This document shows, one piece after another, positions 24,975 to 31,722 of a DNA stretch of 63,168 nt. How positions within the stretch are numbered: position 1 is the first letter of the stretch; the number at the start of each line of letters is the position of its first letter. Source of the DNA: a virus; IMG/VR virus record IMGVR_UViG_3300042878_000174, positions 1 to 63,168 of that record. One strand, written 5' to 3'. The position numbers and the translations under genes are program-made. Below the pieces are notes generated by a model, which saw only the letters and a program-made list of their open reading frames with translations, made no database searches and had not been told where the DNA came from.

Positions 24975-25208
24975 TTATCCCCTTGCTCGGATGCGCTCTG
25001 CAAGGAGTGCCGCATCAACACGCCTATGGTTAGAGACACGATCATCCCGCGCTCTTGCTTCACAAATCATTGCACACTCCTCACGCTCTTGCTCAATGGC
25101 TAATTTAACCAAAGCCACTAAATGTGGCGTTGATACAGTCCACGTTGTGTAATGCTTGTTCTCTTGGATCACTTTGTGCAGTGCCTCTAGAATTTCATCT
25201 TGTTTCAT
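24975..25208 (-). CDS. Small helical phage protein (hypothetical)
   Basis: 77 residues: LVALVKLAIEQEREECAMIC then a basic segment and AALLAERIRARG. The 'A..ERe.CA.ic' pattern is common in short phage proteins without a known function. It overlaps its upstream neighbour by 14 bases. Confidence 0.72.
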   Translation of the reverse strand: MKQDEILEALHKVIQENKHYTTWTVSTPHLVALVKLAIEQEREECAMICEARARDDRVSNHRRVDAALLAERIRARG

Positions 25209-25494
25209 GTTCTCTCCTTACATATTTTTTTACGAACGTTGGTATGTCCTTGTAGTAATACCATACGTATTTGCCCTTAACACACCATTTACATTTAGAC
25301 ACCGCCACAATGAATTTTCGGTTGACTAGCAAGCCATGCTCATCCTGATCAACCTGACATCCTTGCTCCAATAATGCAATCTCCAGTTCCATTCTGCGTT
25401 GTGGATTACTGTTGAACACATCACTGTCTGCGGTGCGGTCTAGTTCAGCCTGTATCCCTGCTTTTAATGCTTTAATCCTTGCCTCGGTGTCCAT
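25195..25494 (-). CDS. Small protein with C-terminal aromatic/basic region (hypothetical)
   Basis: 99 residues from the ATG at 25494, with AGG seven bases upstream; a GTG at 25500 is possible. An N-terminal helical half (MDTEARIKALKAGIQAELDR) is followed by SKCKWCVKGKYVWYYYKDIP, with a CxxC pair. No family recognised. Confidence 0.65.
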   Translation of the reverse strand: MDTEARIKALKAGIQAELDRTADSDVFNSNPQRRMELEIALLEQGCQVDQDEHGLLVNRKFIVAVSKCKWCVKGKYVWYYYKDIPTFVKKYVRREHETR

Positions 25495-25621
25495 ATACAC
25501 GCCTGTACTCCCTGTTATAAGCCTCTAGCTTTCCCCTTTGGTGAATGTTTGAACAAAGCACAGCCTTACCGTGGTCATAACCAAAGTTCGCACTGTGCTG
25601 TGATTTCCCCTTCGGAGCCAT
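25472..25621 (-). CDS. 49-residue basic protein (small gene)
   Basis: Reads MAPKGKSQHSANFGYDHGKA, ending VYGHRGKD. GAGGTG lies five bases before the ATG at 25621, and the 3' end overlaps the next gene by 23 bases, as is usual in this operon. It is basic and His/Tyr-rich. Support is the ribosome site and coupling; no family is known. A hairpin (AGCACAG/CTGTGCT, 25557-25599) lies in its coding sequence. Confidence 0.6.
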   Translation of the reverse strand: MAPKGKSQHSANFGYDHGKAVLCSNIHQRGKLEAYNREYRRVYGHRGKD

Positions 25622-25768
25622 GTCATCACCTCGCACTAACCCAGACTATTTCAACCACCGCGCTCTAGGTTTCGCCCACGCTCCCTGCTTTGGCTTGCTC
25701 GTGTAACAGGGTATTTAACAGGCGACCACCGACGTACCGCATCGCTTGCGAGTTGTCGTAGGAGGGGG

Positions 25769-25857
25769 TGAGACTAGGACTGCTTCACATAAAGCAGTGT
25801 GTTTCAAAACGAAAGGAAGTCACAATGGCGCTAACCCATTGCACAGTCCTAGTCTCA
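25769..25857 (+). ncRNA. Candidate structured RNA 1 (14-bp closing stem)
   Basis: TGAGACTAGGACTG (25769-25782) pairs perfectly with CAGTCCTAGTCTCA (25844-25857). Inside are a CTGCTT/AAGCAG hairpin (25780-25797, partly competing with the outer stem) and a CAATGG/CCATTG hairpin (25823-25841). A perfect 14-bp stem closing an 89-base element is unlikely by chance. The strand is not determined; DNA cruciform function is the alternative. Confidence 0.5.
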
Positions 25858-25863
25858 AAATGA
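25825..25863 (+). CDS. Possible 12-residue leader peptide
   Basis: MALTHCTVLVSK, starting at an ATG preceded by AAAGGAAG at good spacing; the stop overlaps the next start as ATGA. It lies across the 3' arm of the 14-bp stem, so translation would open the structure. Only the ribosome site and coupling support it. Confidence 0.35.
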   Translation: MALTHCTVLVSK

Positions 25864-25973
25864 CAAAAGCCGTTACAACTGCCCTCGGTAGGAACCCAAA
25901 GGTAAAGACCAAGGGCGAGAGCATGTGTAACGGCTTTAAATCATTGCTTCCTACGGCAACGATTGAATTATAA
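25860..25973 (+). CDS. Possible 37-residue protein (doubtful)
   Basis: MTKAVTTALGRNPKVKTKGE onward, ending ATIEL; basic. It is coupled to the 12-residue frame by ATGA and spans the second inverted repeat. It may be a real small gene or chance reading of a structured RNA. Confidence 0.3.
   Translation: MTKAVTTALGRNPKVKTKGESMCNGFKSLLPTATIEL
25866..25937 (+). ncRNA. Candidate structured RNA 2 (12-bp closing stem)
   Basis: AAAGCCGTTACA (25866-25877) pairs perfectly with TGTAACGGCTTT (25926-25937). An inner near-perfect GCCCTCGG/CCAAGGGC stem (7 of 8) lies within. It begins nine bases after structure 1, so the two form a tandem. Confidence 0.5.
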
Positions 25974-26019
25974 GCACAACTAATTGGGTTGTGTCAAGCG
26001 GTATCAAAAATATTTTTTA

Positions 26020-26058
26020 AGGTACGTCTCGGCGGGTTTTAGGTACGTCTCGGCGGGT
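26020..26058. repeat. Tandem 18-bp direct repeat, 21-bp period
   Basis: AGGTACGTCTCGGCGGGT occurs exactly at 26020-26037 and 26041-26058. The 21-bp period (two helical turns) and adjacent A/T-rich DNA recall replication iterons. Confidence 0.8.
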
Positions 26059-26059
26059 G

Positions 26060-26143
26060 CGTTTAAACATCAGCAGGTGAACCCGGCGGAGCATTTTGGT
26101 GCGTTTAAACACCAACCAGCAAACCCGGCAGGCCGAAATTCTT
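26060..26143. repeat. Degenerate 42-bp tandem repeat carrying GTTTAAAC
   Basis: Two imperfect units start GCGTTTAAACA at 26060 and 26102 and share the later AACCCGGC. With the 18-bp repeats they form a 21/42-bp periodic block. Confidence 0.65.
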
Positions 26144-26163
26144 CGGAAAAGCCGAAAACGGAA

Positions 26164-26192
26164 CTGACAAAACTGACGAAACTCCTTATAAT
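26164..26192 (+). promoter_or_regulatory. Strong sigma70-type promoter
   Basis: CTGACA (26164-26169), exactly 17 bases, then TATAAT (26187-26192): 11 of 12 consensus bases with ideal spacing. Transcription would start near 26199 and meet an intrinsic terminator ending at 26268. Confidence 0.75.
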
Positions 26193-26198
26193 CAAGGT

Positions 26199-26268
26199 TC
26201 TCTCTCCTCTCAGCAGTTGCCTTTGTTGAGATTAGCCCCGTCTGGTTCGCTTGACGGGGCCTTTTTTT
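26199..26268 (+). ncRNA. Predicted ~70-nt small RNA or attenuated leader
   Basis: Bounded by the strong promoter and the terminator, with no good start codon inside. It may be a free-standing small RNA. It may instead be an attenuator leader for the plus-strand recombination operon at 26689, whose read-through would be antisense to the RusA gene. Predicted only. Confidence 0.45.
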
Positions 26269-26669
26269 GGCGCTACCTCAGGGATCTTTTCAATGATCAT
26301 CTCTGTGCGGGGGTTCTCAGGGTCTAGCCCCCAGTAGCAATGCCTCTCTTTAACCTGACGATCGTTCTCATATATAAGACCCTGCATCAGGTCTAGGATC
26401 AGGCTCTCATCCAAGTCGGGTCGCCTTGAGGCGTAATAAATATGCAGAGTAATCCGCAGATCCCCTGTCATTAGTGTAGCTAACGGCTTGCACTGTTGTT
26501 TAAAAACATCAGAGTAACTTAATGCTTTCTTAGACTTAATCAGTCTAGACATACCACCGAAGCGTACAACCCTCCTCGAATTTGCTTTCGAAGCTGGCTC
26601 ACCAAAAATAATTTGTGATAGCACTTGCAATTCTGATGTAACATCACTATCATTGTAGTTCGGATTCAT
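26232..26669 (-). CDS. rusA: RusA-like Holliday junction resolvase
   Basis: 145 residues from the ATG at 26669, with AAGG upstream; an ATG at 26726 would run into the divergent gene. FGEPASKANSRRVVRF near the start, then RRPDLDE (Asp85, Asp87), LDLMQGLIYENDRQV (Asp103) match RusA, which uses Asp residues to bind Mg and cut four-way junctions. Likely resolves recombination intermediates before packaging. Start codons of this and the divergent nuclease gene are 19 bases apart. Confidence 0.85.
   Translation of the reverse strand: MNPNYNDSDVTSELQVLSQIIFGEPASKANSRRVVRFGGMSRLIKSKKALSYSDVFKQQCKPLATLMTGDLRITLHIYYASRRPDLDESLILDLMQGLIYENDRQVKERHCYWGLDPENPRTEMIIEKIPEVAPKKGPVKRTRRG
26235..26268 (+). 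terminator. Intrinsic terminator overlapping the 3' end of the RusA gene
   Basis: GCCCCGTC, a 10-base loop, GACGGGGC, then C and seven T on the plus strand. The stem also encodes the last codons of the minus-strand RusA gene, so one sequence serves both. Confidence 0.85.
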
Positions 26670-26688
26670 AAACAACCTTGGAGAGAAG

Positions 26689-27567
26689 ATGAAGATAACC
26701 AACAAACAGAATCTGCCCGCACCCATAGTGGCTTTAGTCTCACGTAACTACTACAGTAAAGGCGCTTCACAGTATAGCGTTACTGAGTTAATGTCGCCAC
26801 CAAAGATTAGAAGGTTACGCGAACAGTACGATTCAGAGATGGAGATTGACGTGACTAAGCTGATCGCATCTCAGCTAGGCACATTCATGCACGGCAAGCT
26901 TGAGGCCAAAGAGTGTGAGGGCTACACCAACGAGGAACGCATCTTTACGGAAGTCGATGGCGTGGTGATCAGCGGAGCGATTGATCTGCAACAACAAGTC
27001 GAGGGCGGGGTAGTGATCATTGATTACAAGTTTGTCAAGGCTTGGTCAGTGATGCAAGCTATGGCACGTAACAAAGATGACTGGGAGATTCAACTAAACA
27101 TCTACAAGTGGCTTGTGGAGTCGGTCAAACGTGTGCCAGTCAAGGGCTTGCAGATCTGCGCGATCATCAAAGACTACACGCCCCACTCTGCTCAGGACAA
27201 CTATCCCGAAGCTGAGGCCGTGATGATTGACATCCCAATGTGGGACTCTGTAACCACAGAGGCCTACGTCCGTAAGCGTTTAGAGATGCACCGCAATGCC
27301 AAGGTGAATCATGAGTTTGGTGAGGAGCTACAGGCTTGCACCGATGAGGAAAGATGGATGAGCGAAACCGTCTTTGCTGTAAAGAGAGAAGGACGCAAGT
27401 CTGCGATCCGTTTATTTCAAACCATAGAAGAAGCCACAGAGTTGGCAGAAAAGGAAAAAGGCTATGTCGAAACCCGCCAAGGAGAACCCAAGCGCTGCAC
27501 AGGAGATTTCTGTGGAGTCAGCAAGTGGTGTAAACAGTACCAAGGAGAAATCAATGTCACCGCATGA
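26689..27567 (+). CDS. PD-(D/E)XK recombination nuclease
   Basis: 292 residues. The core is His68 in FMHGKLE, Asp99 in SGAIDLQ, Asp112-x-Lys114 in IIDYKFVKAW, and a downstream QLNIYKWL helix, the RecB/Cas4-like nuclease arrangement. The C-terminus has a Cys cluster (RCTGDFCGVSKWC) that may bind zinc or an iron-sulphur cluster with an upstream Cys. It overlaps the single-strand annealing gene, so the pair is probably a Red-like exonuclease and annealase. GGAGAGAAG precedes the ATG. Confidence 0.85.
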   Translation: MKITNKQNLPAPIVALVSRNYYSKGASQYSVTELMSPPKIRRLREQYDSEMEIDVTKLIASQLGTFMHGKLEAKECEGYTNEERIFTEVDGVVISGAIDLQQQVEGGVVIIDYKFVKAWSVMQAMARNKDDWEIQLNIYKWLVESVKRVPVKGLQICAIIKDYTPHSAQDNYPEAEAVMIDIPMWDSVTTEAYVRKRLEMHRNAKVNHEFGEELQACTDEERWMSETVFAVKREGRKSAIRLFQTIEEATELAEKEKGYVETRQGEPKRCTGDFCGVSKWCKQYQGEINVTA

Positions 27568-28243
27568 TTTACTTAAGCTTAACGTCAACGAGCACACCGA
27601 AAAGAAGAATGGCCTTACGTACCTTTCATGGGCGTGGGCATGGGCTGAGGCTCTTAAGGCCGACTCCACTGCATCATTCATTGTCCACACGTTCGCTGAC
27701 AAACCTTACATGGATGTCAACGGCACAGGCATGGTATGGGTCACCGTCACTATGTTTGGCCAAGGCCGTACATGCATGTTGCCAGTGATGAACCACCGTA
27801 ACCAACCTATCCAAAGCCCTGACGCTTTCCAAGTCAACACGGCCATCATGCGTTGCATGACCAAAGCGCTTGCCTTGCATGGACTTGGCCTGTACATCTA
27901 TTCGGGAGACGATCTTCCGCAGTCAGACGATGCCCCTACCACCATGGGCGAATTGACTAAAAAGGAAGATGGGCCGAAGTACGAAAAGATCATTGCCAAG
28001 ACTGCGCCTAAGAAGACGATTCAGCCCACTACATGGGATCCGTCTGATGAGAGCCGTAAGTTGTTTACCGAAGGAATGATTGAGTGGACGACCCACTGCA
28101 CCACAGTAGCAGGTTTAAACAGCTACTGGAAGAGCAATGAACTTCAGCTTGATTCGCTGAAGGAAACGCACCCTCCTCTGTACGAGGAGATCTTAAGCCG
28201 CTTCAAAACCTTGAAGCTACAACTAACTGAGGAAACAAAATGA
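27554..28243 (+). CDS. Sak/DUF1071-type single-strand annealing protein
   Basis: 229 residues from the ATG at 27554, with AAGGAGAA five bases upstream; an ATG at 27464 would overlap the nuclease gene by 104 bases. LTYLSWAWAWAEALKAD, then FQVNTAIMRCMTKALALHGL and GLYIYSGDDLP match DUF1071 (Sak-like, Rad52 superfamily). The C-terminal region is variable. It should anneal single strands in recombination-dependent replication, with the nuclease before it and the SSB-like protein after it. Confidence 0.88.
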   Translation: MSPHDLLKLNVNEHTEKKNGLTYLSWAWAWAEALKADSTASFIVHTFADKPYMDVNGTGMVWVTVTMFGQGRTCMLPVMNHRNQPIQSPDAFQVNTAIMRCMTKALALHGLGLYIYSGDDLPQSDDAPTTMGELTKKEDGPKYEKIIAKTAPKKTIQPTTWDPSDESRKLFTEGMIEWTTHCTTVAGLNSYWKSNELQLDSLKETHPPLYEEILSRFKTLKLQLTEETK

Positions 28244-28557
28244 GTACATACGCAAAGAAACCTTTCGAGACACGCCCCGATTCGGGAAATCTGTTTGCCG
28301 AGCCAGTCAAGAAGACTACCCTGTCTCCTGACTACTCAGGCACGATCGCCCTTAACTTGAAGGACATGACGGCCATCAAGACCGAGAACGGCCTGACCAT
28401 CATCAAGCTATCCGGTTGGAAGAACGTCAGCCCAACCAGTGGCAAGACCTACTTGGCCTTGAAAGTAAACCGCTTTGTTCCCGAAGAGCAAGGCAGTCCC
28501 CGCCATGAGAACCAAGCCCAACAATTCCCTGTCGATGACAACGAAGTCCCATTCTAA
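28240..28557 (+). CDS. SSB-like single-stranded DNA-binding protein
   Basis: 105 residues. A beta-rich centre (TIALNLKDMTAIKTENGLTI, KLSGWKNVSPTSGKTYLALK) suits a compact OB-like fold, and the tail DDNEVPF is an SSB-type acidic tip ending in Phe. Coupled by ATGA to the annealing gene. The tail and context are convincing; the OB fold is inferred. Confidence 0.75.
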   Translation: MSTYAKKPFETRPDSGNLFAEPVKKTTLSPDYSGTIALNLKDMTAIKTENGLTIIKLSGWKNVSPTSGKTYLALKVNRFVPEEQGSPRHENQAQQFPVDDNEVPF

Positions 28558-28566
28558 GGAGAGATC

Positions 28567-28938
28567 ATGATTAACAAAGCAAAACAAATACGAGAGTTTA
28601 AAGAAGCCAATCCTTCTGCACCCATCAATAAAATTGCGGATGCATGTAACGCAACGGTTGCTTATGTGTACCAAGTGTTGCATAAGGTAAAAGTTAAAAA
28701 GGCAAAGCCGGTAGCTACACCACCCACTGCCGGTCAAGACGTGCTGCGTAAAGAGATCACTCGTTTAAACAACGAGATTGATAAATGGAAAAATGCTGCT
28801 GAGTTTCAAGAGCGTCGAGCCAATGAATGTTTGAAGCACAACCGAGAACTGAAGCTTCACCACAACGGCCTTGAGTATGTGATCTCTTACCTTGAGTCAC
28901 GCCTTGGTATCAAAGAACAAGATGGCACTACAGTTTGA
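28567..28938 (+). CDS. HTH plus coiled-coil protein
   Basis: 123 residues. KQIREFKEANPSAPINKIAD then ACNATVAYVYQVLHKV is a helix-turn-helix, followed by a coiled coil (VLRKEITRLNNEIDKWKNAA). RLN at the start of the coil comes from GTTTAAAC at 28763. Possibly a regulator of this operon. Confidence 0.75.
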   Translation: MINKAKQIREFKEANPSAPINKIADACNATVAYVYQVLHKVKVKKAKPVATPPTAGQDVLRKEITRLNNEIDKWKNAAEFQERRANECLKHNRELKLHHNGLEYVISYLESRLGIKEQDGTTV

Positions 28939-29314
28939 AGCCCGTAAGGTAGCGCTCAAGCAAGACCGCACAGGTTTTATCTTGACGCTTGCTCTGCACC
29001 CTGACGAAGTACCGGAAGAGATTCTGCGTGACTTTGTTGGGGCGAGGTATGCCTGTGCGGTGGTTCGCATCCAAGATGATGAGTCACCCACGCCATACGA
29101 CAACCGAGTTCAAAAGGCCGGAATGCTTTGCCGTGACCCTGACTTCCAAGAGTTCTTGTCATGCGACAACGAGATAGACGCAACCCACTTGCTGTCTAAA
29201 CGCTGTGGTATTGAATCAAGAACGGAGCTTCATGGCAATGTAGAAGCCAAAGCTAAGTTTGATTTACTCATCCGTTCATACGAGAAAACGAAGGTAATTG
29301 ATGACCCATTTTAA
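28922..29314 (+). CDS. Conserved phage protein (hypothetical)
   Basis: 130 residues from the ATG at 28922, inside the previous gene's end. MALQFEARKVALKQDRTGFI, LALHPDEVPEEILRDFVGAR and RYACAVVRI form a beta-alpha-beta start common to a family of phage recombination-module proteins of unknown role. C-terminal helices follow (LLSKRCGIESR, KFDLLIRSYEK). Confidence 0.75.
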   Translation: MALQFEARKVALKQDRTGFILTLALHPDEVPEEILRDFVGARYACAVVRIQDDESPTPYDNRVQKAGMLCRDPDFQEFLSCDNEIDATHLLSKRCGIESRTELHGNVEAKAKFDLLIRSYEKTKVIDDPF

Positions 29315-29609
29315 GAAGTTTAAACCGTTCATGACGTATGTGTCGGAAGACGAACATCTACGCATGAAGAAGTTTGCAAAGCTTAAGAAGATCACGATGG
29401 CTCAAATGATTCGGGAGGCGATTGACAGTCGCCTGTCCACTGGGGATCCATACACATCAGGGTTCAACGCAGGGATTGAGAAGGCCATAGCCGTGGTCAA
29501 TCAAAACAATGCGGCCAAGATGAGGTTCCCGTCAGGCAAATCATTTGCTGAACTGATTATCGAAGAGCTTTCGGTCGAACGCAGATTAGAGGTTCCCAAT
29601 GAAACTTAG
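29301..29609 (+). CDS. Ribbon-helix-helix-like small protein
   Basis: 102 residues from the ATG at 29301; a TTG at 29298 is less likely. FMTYVSEDEHLRMKKFAKLK then KITMAQMIREAIDSRL is the strand-helix-helix pattern of ribbon-helix-helix repressors. The C-terminal part has GFNAGIEKAIAVVNQN, a helix. A regulatory role is likely but unproven. GTTTAAAC at 29318 is in coding sequence. Confidence 0.72.
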   Translation: MTHFKKFKPFMTYVSEDEHLRMKKFAKLKKITMAQMIREAIDSRLSTGDPYTSGFNAGIEKAIAVVNQNNAAKMRFPSGKSFAELIIEELSVERRLEVPNET

Positions 29610-29814
29610 TGGATCAAGGAATCAATGCACTGGCTGTAATGAATATTTCAACAGCAACAAAGCCTTTGACAGACATCGAACCGGAGAGCATGGCAAAGAC
29701 CGAAGATGCCGCACACCAGACGAAATGATTGCCAAAGGCATGTCAAAGAACCCCGCTGGATTTTGGATTACAGAACTTATGTTGGAGAGATTTCATGAAA
29801 ACGACACCGTATAA
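29599..29814 (+). CDS. Small C2H2-like zinc-finger phage protein
   Basis: 71 residues. CTGCNEYFNSNKAFDRHRTG has a Cys pair and a His (C-x2-C ... FDRHR), followed by DRRCRTPDEMIAKGM and NPAGFWI. This is a familiar small phage zinc-finger family ('F..H..G.....R.C....EM...G') of unknown function. Confidence 0.78.
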   Translation: MKLSGSRNQCTGCNEYFNSNKAFDRHRTGEHGKDRRCRTPDEMIAKGMSKNPAGFWITELMLERFHENDTV

Positions 29815-29998
29815 CACTGGCAAGGTCTTGATTGGATGCATGTATGAGCAACCGGCTCCTGAGGTCACGCCTGAGGAACTGTGGGTTCAATCCACTCTAT
29901 TAGGCAATTCACCGCATGACGAAGATTTGATTTGGACGTGTATCTGCTCAGTGGCAATCATATTGATTGTGCTCATCATGAATGTTTACACGCCATGA
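29795..29998 (+). CDS. Small membrane-anchored protein
   Basis: 67 residues from the ATG at 29795 with GGAGAG upstream. YNTGKVLIGCMYEQPAPEVT is a conserved phage N-terminal motif; the C-terminus IWTCICSVAIILIVLIMNVY is a transmembrane helix. Overlaps both neighbours. Function unknown. Confidence 0.72.
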   Translation: MKTTPYNTGKVLIGCMYEQPAPEVTPEELWVQSTLLGNSPHDEDLIWTCICSVAIILIVLIMNVYTP

Positions 29999-30201
29999 AG
30001 TCAAAAGCTGTTTTGGAGTTTGATTATCCTGACGATGAGACTCAACTGCTGTTTGCCTTGAAGGGTGTAGACATGTACGCAACACTGGCCAACATCAAGC
30101 TGGCCATTACACGTGAGTTTAAACACAAGGCAGACATGGAAGCCGCGTTGCTGCGAGTCAGAGAACTGACGGACGAAATGTTGGCCGAACTAAATAAATA
30201 A
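29995..30201 (+). CDS. Small acidic protein (hypothetical)
   Basis: 68 residues from the ATG at 29995, coupled by ATGA. MKSKAVLEFDYPDDETQLLF, then a helical C-terminus. The 'lef.lPdD..el..al.g' pattern is found in many small phage proteins of unknown role. GTTTAAAC at 30117 is in coding sequence. Confidence 0.72.
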   Translation: MKSKAVLEFDYPDDETQLLFALKGVDMYATLANIKLAITREFKHKADMEAALLRVRELTDEMLAELNK

Positions 30202-30213
30202 GGAGAAGAACAC

Positions 30214-30417
30214 ATGAAGCCCTTGAGTGAAACAACTGCACGAACAACCATCGGCATGATGCGTTCAATAGCAAGCCACAAACCAATTAGTCCGTTTCAT
30301 TTAATGGCGGCTGATGAGATGGAGCGTTTACTTAACGAAGTATTGGAATACAGGAAACCAAATGAAAGTCAGAATAAACAAACACCTAATCCTCGCAAGA
30401 GTGCAAGCAAACAATAG
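30214..30417 (+). CDS. Small basic protein (hypothetical)
   Basis: 67 residues, MKPLSETTARTTIGMMRSIA, helix with MAADEMERLLNEVLEY, Lys/Asn-rich tail. AGGAGAAG precedes the ATG. No family recognised. Confidence 0.65.
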   Translation: MKPLSETTARTTIGMMRSIASHKPISPFHLMAADEMERLLNEVLEYRKPNESQNKQTPNPRKSASKQ

Positions 30418-30523
30418 GTATCGTTGGTTTGTGATGCCCATGATTAAGGCCTCAGAGCAAAAGCGGATCACCAACGAGAAGATCAAAGCAATGGTAGACA
30501 AAGCCTTTCCGGAGTTAGCATGA
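30362..30523 (+). CDS. Small basic protein (hypothetical)
   Basis: 53 residues from the ATG at 30362, inside the end of the previous gene, and coupled to the next by ATGA. MKVRINKHLILARVQANNRY, basic and helical. Its ribosome site is weak, so the start is uncertain. Confidence 0.5.
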   Translation: MKVRINKHLILARVQANNRYRWFVMPMIKASEQKRITNEKIKAMVDKAFPELA

Positions 30524-31722
30524 CAACCCTAGCATATTCACTCATAGACAAAGTTCGCAGCTTCATCAACCATCTGTTTAAACACTTTAGAACAACAAGT
30601 GTTAAGCCTGAAGTTCCACCCAAAGTTTTACCTGAGGTTCAACCTGAGGTTAAGTTTGAGGCTCCTGTAGCAGTGGAGCCACGTCAGCCCCGCAAATACG
30701 ACAAAGAAAAGAAACAGGATTTCTCAGACCTACTGGATCGACTGGAACACACATTTAATAATGTAAAGCTTCCAACCATGAGCGGATCTTGGATCCCAAA
30801 GGATTCAGTTGTTGGCCTAAAGAAGCTTGGTGTCCATGTGCCAAATCCATTCTTAGTGTCGTGGGATGATGAGACTAAAGTGGTGGATGTAACTAAGCCG
30901 CTACCGGCAATCATGTGCATCTCTGCATCGTGCGAAGAAACTATAAATACTAAGAAAAAATTCTTTGCAAAATTTGTATTTGCTATCAAAATGAAAAAGC
31001 TACCTTGGCACGTATCACAGGCATCTGGTGTTCCGTACCAATTTGGAATGTCTTTTGATTACCGTGGCAAGTTATTGTGGGTCAATATGTACATTACCGT
31101 CAACAAAAAGACGGGGGTCATAAGTTTCTGCGATGAACTAAGAACCATAGCGCATACAGTTCCGGCAAAAAATCCAAACTCCCGCAAGGCAAACGGCCAA
31201 TCATCCGTTTTTTATAAAAAATCTTGGAGTCCGGCAGAGTATCTGGAAGATGAAGAGAGATCAATTCAGGAGTGCAAAGTTATTGCTCAGAACTATTTTG
31301 TTGCGGCACACGACTGGTGGTCAGAGCGAGAAAACCGTTGGAATGTTATTGTCAAAAAGAACGGTGATCGCGTAACCTTTGGCGTAAACAATGACCAGAC
31401 CCCGTATTATTTCAAGGACAGAGACAAGAGCATCCGGACACCATCAGGCCAAGCCAAAAAGATTGTGCATTACGTCAAGGAGCATGAACGAAAGTATGGC
31501 GACAAAACAACGGTAGTTAAAGAACACATCCGTGGTTTACAGGAGTTTGAGTGGGCAGGCTATGAATGCCACGTTGTTTCACCAAGGCTTCAAGCGGGCA
31601 CGGCGGCAACGTTTACGGCGGCATCAACAATGCTTGAGGATGATCAAGAGACAAGCGAACTCATTTACCTTAGCAAGCTTGGGAAAATATTGGCAGATAA
31701 CGAAGAAAGGCAGGCAGCATGA
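30520..31722 (+). CDS. Unrecognised 400-residue protein
   Basis: The N-terminal about 60 residues hold Pro-Glu-Val repeats (VKPEVPPKVLPEVQPEVKFE) after a helix. The rest looks like a globular alpha/beta protein, basic, with FGMSFDYRGKLLWVNMYITV, RWNVIVKKNGDRVTFGV and HDWWSERENRW. No catalytic motif is clear to me. It is by far the largest gene among small ones here and is AT-richer than the 17-20 kb operon. A DNA metabolism or takeover role is possible. It overlaps the next start. Confidence 0.75.
   Translation: MTTLAYSLIDKVRSFINHLFKHFRTTSVKPEVPPKVLPEVQPEVKFEAPVAVEPRQPRKYDKEKKQDFSDLLDRLEHTFNNVKLPTMSGSWIPKDSVVGLKKLGVHVPNPFLVSWDDETKVVDVTKPLPAIMCISASCEETINTKKKFFAKFVFAIKMKKLPWHVSQASGVPYQFGMSFDYRGKLLWVNMYITVNKKTGVISFCDELRTIAHTVPAKNPNSRKANGQSSVFYKKSWSPAEYLEDEERSIQECKVIAQNYFVAAHDWWSERENRWNVIVKKNGDRVTFGVNNDQTPYYFKDRDKSIRTPSGQAKKIVHYVKEHERKYGDKTTVVKEHIRGLQEFEWAGYECHVVSPRLQAGTAATFTAASTMLEDDQETSELIYLSKLGKILADNEERQAA

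Larger units (their letters stand above)
25622..26163. other. Long non-coding region with hairpins and direct repeats (origin, RNA or control region)
   Basis: About 540 bases between divergent gene blocks with no strong gene. It contains, in order, a 14-bp perfect inverted repeat (25769-25857), a 12-bp perfect inverted repeat (25866-25937), an A/T-rich stretch (26006-26020), a pair of 18-bp direct repeats (26020-26058) and a degenerate 42-bp repeat pair with GTTTAAAC (26060-26143). The set fits an iteron-type origin or a structured RNA. Confidence 0.6.

Noticed and set aside
25665-25742. 25-residue minus-strand frame (MRYVGGRLLNTLLHEQ...)
   Set aside because: No ribosome site and no coupling; probably chance.
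25769-25937. Retron-type ncRNA or integron attC sites
   Set aside because: No reverse transcriptase or integrase is encoded, and the core sequences do not match attC consensus.
25984-26229. 81-residue plus-strand frame over the direct repeats
   Set aside because: It needs a TTG start with no ribosome site. The repeats keep frame only because their periods are multiples of three, and it runs through the promoter at 26164-26192.
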